This document shows, one piece after another, positions 1-8,922 of a stretch of DNA of 40,657 nt. The stretch comes from DATMNI01 sp035570275 (GTDB lineage: Bacteria > Acidobacteriota > Terriglobia > Bryobacterales > Bryobacteraceae): positions 1-40,657 of the forward strand of contig DATMNI010000473.1 of assembly GCA_035570275.1 (NCBI GenBank). The letters are read 5' to 3'. The stretch's first letter is position 1, and each line of letters starts with the position of its first letter. Under the pieces are notes generated by a model. It was not told the DNA's origin, did not search any database, and worked only from the letters and a program-made list of their open reading frames with translations. Position numbers and translations under genes: made by a program.

Positions 1-201
1 CCCCGGGGTCCATACCAAACGAATCCAGGAAGCCGTTTGTTTCCCGCCGGAATTGGGTTCGTTCTTCCATTTTCAGTCCCCTCGCGCAAAAACCGCAGGG
101 CGCCCCGGTTCCCGATCCCCGGCCTCCGACCTCGGCCCCCGGCCTTCGACCCCTCGGCCCCCGGCCCCCGACCCCCCGCTGCCCGTTGCCCTCCCCCTTC
201 C

Positions 202-229
202 TTGACTCATAATAAGATCAACGTATATG
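202..229 (+). promoter_or_regulatory. Putative sigma-70 promoter of the first propeller gene
   Basis: TTGACT at 202-207 and TATATG at 224-229 are separated by 16 bases, which resembles a -35/-10 pair. The predicted transcript would start near 236 and give a leader of about 23 bases before the ATG at 259. The upstream stretch 1-200 is C-rich, low-complexity sequence in which I see no gene. Confidence 0.45.
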
Positions 230-258
230 CTCGATTCATTCCGCTCCGTGGAGGTTTT

Positions 259-2493
259 ATGAAGGCCCCGGGATTCATCGGCCGGCGCATCGTTGCAGTC
301 GCGGCGTTCGCCTTGCTCGCGCAGCATCCGGCCGTGGCGGGCGACTGGCCGGACTGGCGCGGTCCCAGTCGCGATGGCACTTCGGCCGAGAAGGGCCTGC
401 CTGAGAAGTGGTCGCTCAAAGGCGATAACCTGGCCTGGAAGGCAGCCTACGGGGGCCGCTCCACCCCGGTCGTCCTGGGCGATCGCCTGTACCTGGAAAA
501 CACTGCGGGCGCGCGCGAAACCGAGCAGGAGCGGCTGCTGTGCTTCAATGCCGACACCGGCCGGTTGCTCTGGGAGTATAAGTTCAACCTCTTCCAGAGC
601 GACGTGCCGGCACACCGCGTGGGCTGGGCGTCTCCCGTTGCCGACCCCGAAACCGGCAACGTATATTCGTTCGGCGTCAACAACCTGCTGACGGCGATTA
701 CCCGCGACGGTAAGAAAATCTGGGAACGTTCCATCACCGAAGAGTTCTCCCCGTTCACCACCCACGGCGGCCGCACGGTTTCGCCCATCATCGATGGCAA
801 CCTGGTGATCGTCAGCACCCCAACCTCCACCTGGGGAACGCAGGCCAACCGCGTACAGCGCTTCATCGCGCTCGACAAGCGCACCGGCGACATCGTCTGG
901 ATCAGCACCCCAGGCGGGCGGCCGTACGATACCAGCTACGGGCCCATGAACGTCGTCACCATCAACGGCACGCGCCTGCTGATCACCGGCGGGTCCGACG
1001 GCGCGGCTCTGGCCATGAAACCGCAGACCGGTGAGCCGGTGTGGAATCTCGTGATCGCCAAGCGCGGCTTGAACACCGGACTGGTCGTCAATGGCAAGTA
1101 CGCCATCGTGTCGCACGGCGATGAGAACCTCGAAGGCAATGAGATGGGCGCGCTGACCGCGTTCGACGCCACCGGTAAGGGCAAGCTCGGCAAGGACAGC
1201 ATCAAATGGATGGTCAAGGGATTCCTGGGCGGCTACTCCTCGCCGGTGATGGACGGCGACCGGCTCTACCAGATGGACAATGGCGGCAATCTCTTCGCGT
1301 TCGACGTGCAGACCGGCAAGGAGCTGTGGAAGCAGAATCTGGGCGTCATTCAGAAGGCCTCGTCGGTATTCGCCGATGGCAAGATCTACGTCGGAACCGA
1401 GAGCGGCAAGTTTTACATCCTGCGCCCGCACGCCGATCGCTGCGAGATTCTGAGCGAGGTCGAATTGCCGTTGAGCAACCAGGGACTGATGAACCAGCAA
1501 ACGCCCGAGCCCATCGTGGCTGGCGCCGCCATCGCGCGTGGCCGCGTGTACTTCGTCTCCAGCGACACGCTCTACGCCATCGGCCCCAAGCGCACCCCAG
1601 CGGAACCGTGGAAGCCGGTGACGCAGCCAATGGAGCCGGGGCAGGGGCCTGCCGCCTGGGTGCAGGTGACACCGACGGAAATGGTGCTGAAACCCGGCGA
1701 GACGGTGCAGTTGCACGCCCGCCTGTTCGACTCCGCCGGACGGTTTTTGCGGGATGCCAAGACCGAAGACACCCCCGCGTGGTCGCTCGACAAGCTGACT
1801 GGGAACGTGACCGATGGCAAGTTCACCGTGGCGCCCACCACCACGGGGCAGGCCGGCCTCATCAAGGCAACCGTCGGCGGGATTTCGGGCGATGCCCGCG
1901 CCCGCGTGGTCCCCGCCCTGCCCTGGAACGAAACGTTCGAGTCATACGCGGTGGGAACCGTTCCTCCGCACTGGATCAGCGCCACCACGGTCGGCAAGTT
2001 CCAGGTCATCGAAATGGATGGCCAGAAGGTGCTCGAAAAGGTTCCGACCGACACGCTGTTCAAGCGCATCCGTGTGTTCATGGGCCCGGCCGACTGGTCC
2101 AACTACACGGTGGAAGCCGATATTCGCATCAATGAGAAGCGGCGTCAGATGGGCGACGCCGGTATCATCGCGCAGCGCTATACGCTGGTCGCGTTCGGCA
2201 ACAATCAACGGCTGGAGATGAACTCGTGGCAGCCGGAGGTGGCGCGCGCTGCGTCGGCTCCGTTCGAATGGAAACCCGACACCTGGTATCGCCTCAAATT
2301 GCGCGTCGAGAACACCGCCGATGGGAAGACTCGCATCCGCGGCAAAGCCTGGCCCGCCGCCGCGCCTGAGCCCGCCGAGTGGCCCATCGACCGCATCGAT
2401 CCCATTCCTAACAAGCAGGGCAGTCCCGGCATCTTCGCCGATGCCCAGTATGGCGTGTATTTCGATAACCTGAAAGTGACACCAAATCAATGA
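259..2493 (+). CDS. Exported PQQ-like beta-propeller protein with C-terminal Ig-like and laminin-G-like domains
   Basis: A 744-residue protein. An ATG start at 259 is preferred over the longer open frame because GGAGG lies at 250-254 and the first 27 residues form a signal peptide ending in PAVA, followed by GDWPDWRG. Residues about 28-450 contain repeated propeller signatures (LLCFNADTGRLLWEY, FIALDKRTGDIVW, LFAFDVQTGKELWKQ) typical of PQQ-like repeats; it is not clear that a cofactor is bound. About 467-550 resembles a bacterial Ig-like fold, and about 555-744 (from ETFESY to VYFDNLKV) resembles the concanavalin/laminin-G type domain found in secreted carbohydrate-active proteins. Its stop overlaps the next start (ATGA), so translation is probably coupled. 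A periplasmic or extracellular role is inferred; the substrate is unknown. Confidence 0.85.
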   Translation: MKAPGFIGRRIVAVAAFALLAQHPAVAGDWPDWRGPSRDGTSAEKGLPEKWSLKGDNLAWKAAYGGRSTPVVLGDRLYLENTAGARETEQERLLCFNADTGRLLWEYKFNLFQSDVPAHRVGWASPVADPETGNVYSFGVNNLLTAITRDGKKIWERSITEEFSPFTTHGGRTVSPIIDGNLVIVSTPTSTWGTQANRVQRFIALDKRTGDIVWISTPGGRPYDTSYGPMNVVTINGTRLLITGGSDGAALAMKPQTGEPVWNLVIAKRGLNTGLVVNGKYAIVSHGDENLEGNEMGALTAFDATGKGKLGKDSIKWMVKGFLGGYSSPVMDGDRLYQMDNGGNLFAFDVQTGKELWKQNLGVIQKASSVFADGKIYVGTESGKFYILRPHADRCEILSEVELPLSNQGLMNQQTPEPIVAGAAIARGRVYFVSSDTLYAIGPKRTPAEPWKPVTQPMEPGQGPAAWVQVTPTEMVLKPGETVQLHARLFDSAGRFLRDAKTEDTPAWSLDKLTGNVTDGKFTVAPTTTGQAGLIKATVGGISGDARARVVPALPWNETFESYAVGTVPPHWISATTVGKFQVIEMDGQKVLEKVPTDTLFKRIRVFMGPADWSNYTVEADIRINEKRRQMGDAGIIAQRYTLVAFGNNQRLEMNSWQPEVARAASAPFEWKPDTWYRLKLRVENTADGKTRIRGKAWPAAAPEPAEWPIDRIDPIPNKQGSPGIFADAQYGVYFDNLKVTPNQ

Positions 2494-3860
2494 AGTATCT
2501 GATACCCGTCTTCCTCCTCGGCTCGTTGTGGCTGATGTTCGCGTCCGACCCAGGCAACGGCGACTGGCCCATGTGGGGCGGCACGCCGGATCGCAACATG
2601 CTTTCGCCCATGACCGGCATTCCCGTTTCGTGGGACCTCAAGACCAAGAAAAACGTCAAGTGGATGGCTGAGCTGGGTTCGCAGAGCTATGGCAACCCGG
2701 TGGTGGCCGGCGGCCAGGTCTATGCGGGCACCAATAACGAGCTGGTGCGCAACCCCAAGGAGCCTGGCGACCGCGGCGTGCTCATGTGCTTCCGCGAGTC
2801 GGACGGCAAGTTCCTCTGGCAGCACAGTAATGAGAAGCTGGCTGCGGGACGCGCGCTGGACTGGCCGTTTCAGGGCGTCTGCTCCTCGCCCCTGGTGGAA
2901 GGCGATCGCTTGTACTATGTGACTAACCGCTGCGAGTTGGTCTGTCTGGATACCAAGGGCGATGGCAGCGGCGGCGCCAAGGTCATCTGGAAGTTCGACA
3001 TGATCGATGAGGTCGGCTCCTCGCCGCACAACATGTCGAACTCCTCGCCGGTGTCCTACGGCGATCTGCTCTTCGTCAGCACGTCCAACGGGCAGGATGA
3101 GAGTCACGTCCACATCCCGTCGCCGAAGGCGCCCTCCATGATCGCGGTCAACAAGAAGACCGGCAAGCTGGCGTGGGAAGTCAACAACGTCGGCGAGCGC
3201 ATTCTGCATGGCCAGTGGTCTTCGGCTGCAGTGGGCAAGATCGGCGATGTTGTGCAGGTGGTGATTGGAGAGGGCGACGGTTGGGCGCGCGGGTATGAAG
3301 CCGAGACCGGCAAGAAGCTTTGGGAATTCGACATGAACCCGAAGACCGCCGTCTGGCCGAAAACGCGCAACGAGGTTATTTCCACGCCGGTGATCTGGCA
3401 GGACAAGGTGTACATCGCCAACGGGCAGGACCCGGAACATGGCGAGGGAGTGGGCCACCTTTACGCGATCGACGCCGCCAAGCGCGGCGACATCACCGAT
3501 GCCGGCCGCCTCTGGCATTACGACAAGATCCGCCGCTCCATTTCCACCGGCGCCATTTACAATGGCCTGCTGTTTTATGCGGACTTCAGCGGCTTTCTGC
3601 ACTGCCTGGACGTGAACACCGGCAAGCCATATTGGACTCACGACATGCTGGCGGCGGTTTGGGGCTCCCCCATGGTGATCAACGGAAAGGTGTACCTGGG
3701 CGACGAGGATGGGGACATAGTAGTGCTGGAAGCGGCTAAGGAGAAGAAGCTGATCGGCGAGATGAATATGGGCAGTTCCGTTTACTCCACGGCAGTGCCG
3801 GCCCACGGCGTGTTGTTCCTCATGAACCGGAACCAGCTCTTTGCGCTCTCCGAGAAATAG
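2490..3860 (+). CDS. Exported PQQ-like beta-propeller protein
   Basis: A 456-residue protein starting at an ATG that overlaps the previous stop by 4 bases. The N-terminus (MKYLIPVFLLGSLWLMFA) is a signal peptide or anchor, followed by GDWPMWGG, the same opening as the upstream protein. Repeats such as LVCLDTKGDG, MIAVNKKTGKLAWEV, ARGYEAETGKKLWEF and LHCLDVNTGKPYWTH mark a PQQ-like propeller covering nearly the whole chain. There is no cytochrome motif and no recognisable catalytic Asp pattern, so it is better described as a quinoprotein-fold protein than as a proven dehydrogenase. It belongs to a run of three such genes. Confidence 0.85.
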   Translation: MKYLIPVFLLGSLWLMFASDPGNGDWPMWGGTPDRNMLSPMTGIPVSWDLKTKKNVKWMAELGSQSYGNPVVAGGQVYAGTNNELVRNPKEPGDRGVLMCFRESDGKFLWQHSNEKLAAGRALDWPFQGVCSSPLVEGDRLYYVTNRCELVCLDTKGDGSGGAKVIWKFDMIDEVGSSPHNMSNSSPVSYGDLLFVSTSNGQDESHVHIPSPKAPSMIAVNKKTGKLAWEVNNVGERILHGQWSSAAVGKIGDVVQVVIGEGDGWARGYEAETGKKLWEFDMNPKTAVWPKTRNEVISTPVIWQDKVYIANGQDPEHGEGVGHLYAIDAAKRGDITDAGRLWHYDKIRRSISTGAIYNGLLFYADFSGFLHCLDVNTGKPYWTHDMLAAVWGSPMVINGKVYLGDEDGDIVVLEAAKEKKLIGEMNMGSSVYSTAVPAHGVLFLMNRNQLFALSEK

Positions 3861-3866
3861 CCGAAT

Positions 3867-3912
3867 GTGGGGCAGGTTGTTAACCTGCGGCGGATTGGCA
3901 ATCCGCCTGCCG
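3867..3912 (+). repeat. Double-hairpin intergenic repeat, copy 1
   Basis: Begins GTGGGGCAGGTT and holds two adjacent palindromes: CAGGTT-gtt-AACCTG and GCGGATT-ggc-AATCCGC. It lies between the stop of the second propeller gene and the start of the third, and appears to have created a spurious in-frame N-terminal extension of the third gene. Confidence 0.85.
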
Positions 3913-3930
3913 GCAGTGGACACGATCCTG

Positions 3931-5046
3931 ATGCAACGCGCAAGCTGGCTCGCTTCGTTACTCTTCCTCCTTTTCCTGCTGCCGCTGCTCGCCGCATCAG
4001 ACGAATGGCCGCAATTCCGCGGCAATCCGCAATTGACCGGCGTCGCGGCGGGCGAGCTTCCCGCCAGCCTCAAACTTCTCTGGACCTACGAAGCCGGCGA
4101 CGCCATCGAATCCTCCGCCGCGATTTCAGCGGGCACCGTCTACGTTGGCGTGGAGACGGGCGATCTGCTGGCCATCGATCTCGCCACCGGCAAGTTGCGA
4201 TGGAAGTATCGCGCCCAGGAGGGGATCGCCGAATCGTCGCCGGCGGTTCACGAAGGCGTGGTCTACGTCGGCGATTCGGCCGGCCTGCTGCACGCCGTGC
4301 GCGCGGCCGACGGCAAGGCACTGTGGACGTTCAAAACGGAGGCCGAGATCAAGTCGTCTCCGGTGGTGGTTGGCGACCGGGTATTGATCGGCTCCTACGA
4401 TGGCAACATTTACTGCTTGTCCGCCCGCGACGGGAAACTGATCTGGAAGTACACCACTTCGAACTTCGTGCATGCCACGCCGGCCATCGAAGGCGGCGTC
4501 CTCTACCTGGGAGGCTGCGACGAAGTTTTCCGCGGCGTCCGTCTGGCCGACGGTCAGGAGGTGCTGCAATTCCCCGCCGGCGGGTACACCGGGGCGTCGC
4601 CGGTCCTCGTGGCGAAGCGCGCGTATTACGGCACTTTCAGCAACGACGTAGTGGCCGCGGACCTCGCCACCAAGCGGATCTTGTGGCACTATGAAAACCA
4701 CGCCCGCTCGTTCCCGTTTTACTCCTCGGCGGCCGCCGTGGGCGACCGCATCGTGCTGGGCGGCCGCGACAAGCTGGTCTACTGTCTGAATGCCAAAACC
4801 GGCAAACCCATCTGGACGTTTCCAGCGCGCGCCCGCGTGGATTCTTCGCCGGCCATCGCCAGCGGCCGTGTCTACATCGGGTCGAATGACGGCCATTTCT
4901 ACGTGCTGGATCTGGCGGGCGGCAAGAAGCTCTGGGATTTCACAGCCGGCGCGCCGCTGTCGGCGTCACCCGCGGTCGCCGAAGGCCGCGTGGTGATCGG
5001 CTCGCAGGATGGCCGGCTCTATTGCTTCGGGCAGGCCAATCCGTGA
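3931..5046 (+). CDS. Exported PQQ-like beta-propeller protein
   Basis: A 371-residue protein. The ATG at 3931 is chosen because upstream in-frame codons run through the double-hairpin repeat, and because MQRASWLASLLFLLFLLPLLAA is a strong signal peptide followed by DEWPQFRGNPQLTG. Successive units (LLAIDLATGKLRWKY, LHAVRAADGKALWTF, IYCLSARDGKLIWKY, VVAADLATKRILWHY, VYCLNAKTGKPIWTF, FYVLDLAGGKKLWDF, LYCFGQ) indicate a seven- or eight-bladed propeller of BamB/PQQ-like type. It is shorter than BamB relatives with lipoboxes and has no Cys at the cleavage site. It overlaps the following membrane-protein gene by 4 bases (GTGA). Confidence 0.85.
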   Translation: MQRASWLASLLFLLFLLPLLAASDEWPQFRGNPQLTGVAAGELPASLKLLWTYEAGDAIESSAAISAGTVYVGVETGDLLAIDLATGKLRWKYRAQEGIAESSPAVHEGVVYVGDSAGLLHAVRAADGKALWTFKTEAEIKSSPVVVGDRVLIGSYDGNIYCLSARDGKLIWKYTTSNFVHATPAIEGGVLYLGGCDEVFRGVRLADGQEVLQFPAGGYTGASPVLVAKRAYYGTFSNDVVAADLATKRILWHYENHARSFPFYSSAAAVGDRIVLGGRDKLVYCLNAKTGKPIWTFPARARVDSSPAIASGRVYIGSNDGHFYVLDLAGGKKLWDFTAGAPLSASPAVAEGRVVIGSQDGRLYCFGQANP

Positions 5047-5402
5047 CCGGCCGGCCACGGCCGGGAGCCCTCATCTTCGCCGCGGCAGGCACGGTCGCCA
5101 GTCTGTTTTTCATCGATTTCTGTGCGGCCATTTTCCGCTGTGGATGCGTCTCTCTGTGGCGCGGCGCTGACGCACATTGCAATATTCACCTTGCCGGATC
5201 GCGGCACTGCCCCTGGTGCATGAACGGCGTCGGGGCTTCGGCGGTCCCGTGGGCGTTGATCGTGGCGGTGCAAGCGGCCATCAGCTTCTGGCCGCGTCCC
5301 ATGCACGCTGGCGTTCGGCTGGTTGCGGCCATGGCCGCGTTCCCAGCGGCAGGCGCGGTCATCGCCATGGCTTACGGGCTTTCCGCCGGATACTGGAAAT
5401 GA
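5043..5402 (+). CDS. Small Cys-rich membrane protein of unknown function
   Basis: About 119 residues from a GTG at 5043 that overlaps the preceding TGA, which implies translational coupling; an ATG-like start at 5022 is also possible. Hydrophobic segments lie near residues 10-30, 60-80 and 90-112. Between the first two is a Cys/His cluster: C-A-A-I-F-R-C-G-C, then HCNIH and HCPWC. The CxxC and His spacing suggests metal binding or thiol chemistry in the periplasm, but no family is recognised. Its position at the end of the propeller run suggests it serves the same exported system. Confidence 0.6.
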   Translation: MTGRPRPGALIFAAAGTVASLFFIDFCAAIFRCGCVSLWRGADAHCNIHLAGSRHCPWCMNGVGASAVPWALIVAVQAAISFWPRPMHAGVRLVAAMAAFPAAGAVIAMAYGLSAGYWK

Positions 5403-5416
5403 GCCTGGTGATTCAA

Positions 5417-6265
5417 CTATGCCGGACGGCTCTTGGCTCCACTGACGATAAGAACCTCAGCCGGGAAACTCATCCCGTGGTCCGTCGAGTACCCACGAAG
5501 AGCTTCGAGCGACTGACGTTTCACTTCAGTCAACTGCTCCTTTGAAAGCATGGCGACCTTTCCACGAAGCTTCTCAGACATCTCGCATCGCACCGTCCAA
5601 AAGTCTTCAACCGAGATCGGCGCTTGTATTGTGAATTGCAGCAGGCGCTCGGATGGAGCCATCGCGCCGGCCTCGCCAAGAACGTCCCATAACTTGCCCG
5701 GGCTGGCAAAGCGGAACGCGTCCGGAGCATCGGGAGCAGGTGGTGGCGAATCGACATACCGTTCGATGACTCGCGACATCGTGTAGAAGAAAGGATTTCT
5801 TTCGGCGGAATGCCAGACCGCCAGGGCCAGTTTCCGTCCTGGCTTGAGTACTCTCAACATCTCGCGAACCGCGTCAACAGGGGATGGAAAGAACATCACA
5901 CCGAAGCGGCTGACCACGGCATCGAAGGTATCCGCTGGGAATGGCAGATGGTCTGCAAAGGCGGCCTCAAATCGTGTATTCCCGAATCCAAGATGGTCTG
6001 TCTCCCGGCGAGCGGCTGCCACCATCTCCGGCGCCGGATCGACCCCGACGACTTTGCCTTCGGGGCCAACCAAGGCAGCAATCGTCAATGCCGGCTCTCC
6101 GGGACCCGTAGCAATATCCAGAACTGCGTGCCCACTGCCAATCAGCCCGTCCTCGACAAGGGCTTCCGTGACCGGCGCAAACATCTGCCGGATGATTTCG
6201 CGGTACTTCTCCCAGAACGGCGCGGAATCGCGCCATCCGCTTATGGCTTCCTGGTCGGGTTGCAT
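5417..6265 (-). CDS. Class I SAM-dependent methyltransferase (UbiE/type 11 fold)
   Basis: A 282-residue protein from the ATG at 6265; the longer open frame upstream has no family features. Motif I is VLDIATGPGEPALTIA (about residues 47-62), followed by KVVGVDPAPEMVAAAR, where the acidic residue ending strand 2 binds the SAM ribose. Next come FDAVVSRFGVMFF and LRVLKPGRKLALAVW, motifs typical of ubiquinone/menaquinone-type methyltransferases. The C-terminal half (about 175-282) resembles small-molecule methyltransferases of the type 11 group. It points against the neighbouring genes and ends 15 bases from the end of the membrane-protein gene. The substrate cannot be deduced. Confidence 0.85.
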   Translation of the reverse strand: MQPDQEAISGWRDSAPFWEKYREIIRQMFAPVTEALVEDGLIGSGHAVLDIATGPGEPALTIAALVGPEGKVVGVDPAPEMVAAARRETDHLGFGNTRFEAAFADHLPFPADTFDAVVSRFGVMFFPSPVDAVREMLRVLKPGRKLALAVWHSAERNPFFYTMSRVIERYVDSPPPAPDAPDAFRFASPGKLWDVLGEAGAMAPSERLLQFTIQAPISVEDFWTVRCEMSEKLRGKVAMLSKEQLTEVKRQSLEALRGYSTDHGMSFPAEVLIVSGAKSRPA

Positions 6266-6529
6266 CAACAGAAGTATACCTGCCGGGCGGTTGACGGCGC
6301 ATCCGGACAGTACGTTGAATGATTGCATCGTCGGTTGGCGCATCGTCGCGGCGGGTTTTTTCCTGCCGCCCCAGGTGGCCGTCATCCTCAAGGTGAACGG
6401 CGGCACCAGCCAGGCCGGCCTCGCACTTTCGGTGACGCATTGACTTAGCGGGCTCTGTATTTGCAGCCGGCGGTCGTAGGGCAGGTCCCCGGGCGCACAC
6501 GAACAAGCTGCCTGTGCCACCATAGCGGT

Positions 6530-8500
6530 ATGCGATTGTCTGTGGTTTTCGTAGGCGCGCTGCTGGCTGCATCGGCGGCATTGGCGCAGGATGCCGATCC
6601 GGGCAGGGTGGTGTTTGAGACGCGGTGTGCGCGGTGCCATGGGTCGGATGGGAATGGCGCGGAAATGGGGCCGGCGATTCGCGGGCGCCTGGCCGCGCGC
6701 AATGACCAGCAGTTGGTGGCGCTGATTCGCGAGGGCTTGCCGGGACAGGGCATGCCGGCGATCCAGGTGAGTGAGGCGGAGATGGCGCCGCTGACCCGGT
6801 TCCTGCGCACGCTGCAGCCGCGAATGGGGCGCGAGAGGCCGGTGGTGCGCCAGAAAGTCACCATCACGGACGGTAAGGGCCTGGACGGTAAGACTCTGGA
6901 CGGGGAGGTGCTCAACCAGGGCTTTGACGATTTGCAATTGCGAACCGATGACAAGCGCATACACCTGTTGCGCCGGGTGGGTGACCGGTATCGCGAGGTG
7001 ACGTCGAGCATCGATTGGCCCGGTTACAATGGCGACCCGGGCGGTAACCGTTACACCACGCTGTCGCAGATCGCTAAGTCCAATGTGGCGAGGCTGACGC
7101 CTAAGTGGATGTTCTCGCTGTCGAATGCGTCGAGGCTTCAGGTTACACCGGTGGTTACTAGCGGCTTAATGTACGTATCGGTGGCCAATGAGTGCTACGC
7201 GCTGGATGCAGGGTCAGGCCGCGAGGTCTGGCACTACCGCCGTCCGGTCACCCGCGGCACGGGGGCGGGCGGCACCAACCGCGGGGTAGCCACGGCTGGC
7301 GACCGGGTGTTCATGGAAACGGACAACGCCCACATGATCGCGCTCAACCGCTTCACCGGAGAACTGGTTTGGGACACGGAATTGGCGGACTCGCGCCAGA
7401 GTTACTTTGCCACGTCGGCTCCGCTGGCGGTGGGGAACCTCATTATTGGCGGCACCGGGGGCGGCGAGCACGGCACGCGCGGGTTTCTGGCGGCCCTCGA
7501 TCAGGCGACCGGCAAGGAAGTGTGGCGATTCTGGACTTTGCCGCTGCCCGGCGAGCCCGTGTCGGAAACGTGGCAGGGCAAGGGCCTGACGCACGGTGGA
7601 GCGCCCACCTGGTTCACGGGCACTTACGACGCCGAAACCGACACAGTGTTTTGGCCGACCGGCAACCCCAGCGCCGAATACAACGGCGACGACCGCGTGG
7701 GCGATAACCTCTATTCCGACTGCATTCTGGCGCTGGACGCCAAGACCGGGAAGCTCAAATGGCACTACCAGGGCACGCCGCACGATTTGTGGGACTGGGA
7801 TGCTACCGAGACTCCGGTGGTGATCGATGCGCCGTGGCAGGGGCAGCCGCGAAAACTGCTGCTGCACGCCAACCGCAACGGTTTTTTCTATGTTTTCGAC
7901 CGGACGGATGGCAAGCTGCTGCTGGCGAAGGCGTTCGTCCGGAACCTGACCTGGGCCAGCGGGATTGGCGCGGACGGGCGTCCTATTAAGAACCCCAATC
8001 AGGAACCAAGCCCCGCCGGGACCAGGGTCTGCCCCTCGCAGGACGGCGCTACCAACTGGTATTCTCCGTCGTACAATCCCGCCACCGGCTTGTACTACAT
8101 ACAGACTTTCGAGAAGTGCAGTATTTATACGAAGACCGATCCGGGGACGTGGACAGCGGGCAAGGAATACCTGGGCGGCTCGCAGCACACGGCGCGGGAA
8201 GAGAAGCCGATGCGAGTCCTGAAGGCCATCGATATCAAGACCGGAAAGATCGCCTGGGAGTTGCCGCAGCCGGGGCCGGCGGAATCGTGGGGTGGAACCC
8301 TGAGCACGGCGACCGGACTGGTGATCTTCGGCGAGGAGGGCGGCGCGCTGATGGCGGCCGATGCGGTGAGCGGTAAGCCGCTTTGGAGTTTCGCCACCAA
8401 CCAGCTTTGGAAAGCGTCACCTATGACCTACATGTTCGATGGAAAGCAGTATGTGGCGGTAGCGGCGGGGGCGAACATTATTGCTTTTGGAATTCAGTAG
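6530..8500 (+). CDS. PQQ-dependent dehydrogenase with N-terminal cytochrome c domain
   Basis: A 656-residue protein. The ATG at 6530 begins a signal peptide (MRLSVVFVGALLAASAALA). Residues about 20-105 are a class I cytochrome c domain with CARCH (C33, C36, H37) and a distal Met in GQGMPAI. About 150-656 is an eight-bladed quinoprotein propeller (DWPGYNGDPGGNRYTTL, YALDAGSGREVWHYR, HDLWDWDATETPVV). Type II quinohaemoprotein alcohol dehydrogenases carry the cytochrome at the C-terminus, so this order is reversed. The vicinal Cys-Cys pair found before NRGVA in methanol/ethanol dehydrogenases is replaced by GAGGT. Periplasmic oxidation of an alcohol or sugar with electrons passed to its own haem is inferred. 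Confidence 0.85.
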   Translation: MRLSVVFVGALLAASAALAQDADPGRVVFETRCARCHGSDGNGAEMGPAIRGRLAARNDQQLVALIREGLPGQGMPAIQVSEAEMAPLTRFLRTLQPRMGRERPVVRQKVTITDGKGLDGKTLDGEVLNQGFDDLQLRTDDKRIHLLRRVGDRYREVTSSIDWPGYNGDPGGNRYTTLSQIAKSNVARLTPKWMFSLSNASRLQVTPVVTSGLMYVSVANECYALDAGSGREVWHYRRPVTRGTGAGGTNRGVATAGDRVFMETDNAHMIALNRFTGELVWDTELADSRQSYFATSAPLAVGNLIIGGTGGGEHGTRGFLAALDQATGKEVWRFWTLPLPGEPVSETWQGKGLTHGGAPTWFTGTYDAETDTVFWPTGNPSAEYNGDDRVGDNLYSDCILALDAKTGKLKWHYQGTPHDLWDWDATETPVVIDAPWQGQPRKLLLHANRNGFFYVFDRTDGKLLLAKAFVRNLTWASGIGADGRPIKNPNQEPSPAGTRVCPSQDGATNWYSPSYNPATGLYYIQTFEKCSIYTKTDPGTWTAGKEYLGGSQHTAREEKPMRVLKAIDIKTGKIAWELPQPGPAESWGGTLSTATGLVIFGEEGGALMAADAVSGKPLWSFATNQLWKASPMTYMFDGKQYVAVAAGANIIAFGIQ

Positions 8501-8620
8501 GTTGCGGCGGGCCTGCTCAGGGAATTTTGCCGTGAAACCACTGACGGATTGCGACAGCGCCAAGGCGCGGCGGAAGCGGAGCTTCCTCGATCGCCGCGTG
8601 CGGGTCAGCGAAACCCGCAA

Positions 8621-8853
8621 TCACGGGAGGTCCTCGGCGAAGCCGCGAAACATCTCCCTGCGGTTTTCGTCGATTTCCTCATCTGAGGGGCCGGGGCGTA
8701 TTTGGCTAGAAGGCCGTAGGCGGATTTCTTGGGCCTCGGGTTTTGTCCGGCGCGAGGCTGGATGGCTTCCTCGATCACATGCCGCGTGAACCCGGCGACG
8801 GAGACGCCTTGCGCCTGTGCCTGTGCCTGCGCCTGAAGCTGCTCCGAGTTCAT
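8621..8853 (-). pseudogene. Frameshifted antitoxin-like gene
   Basis: From the ATG at 8853 the frame reads MNSEQLQAQAQAQAQGVSVA, then a conserved stretch SAYGLLAKYAPAP, after which it loses sense. Moving one base at about 8692 restores SDEEIDENRREMFRGFAED followed by LP and a TGA at 8621-8623, the usual C-terminus of small ribbon-helix-helix-like antitoxins in Acidobacteria. The gene therefore carries a one-base indel, or there is a sequencing error. A GAAAGGAG site upstream precedes a different ATG that is also out of frame. No toxin gene follows in the 120 bases downstream. Confidence 0.6.
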
Positions 8854-8922
8854 CGGGAAGTTCGATCGGTCACGGTCATCGGCCCAATCCGTCTCTCCTT
8901 TCAGCTAACCGATAGTCGGGCG

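Noticed and set aside
73..1716. Long minus-strand open frame opposite the first propeller gene
   Set aside because: High GC keeps the antisense frame open; it has no domain and no signal, while the plus-strand gene is well supported.
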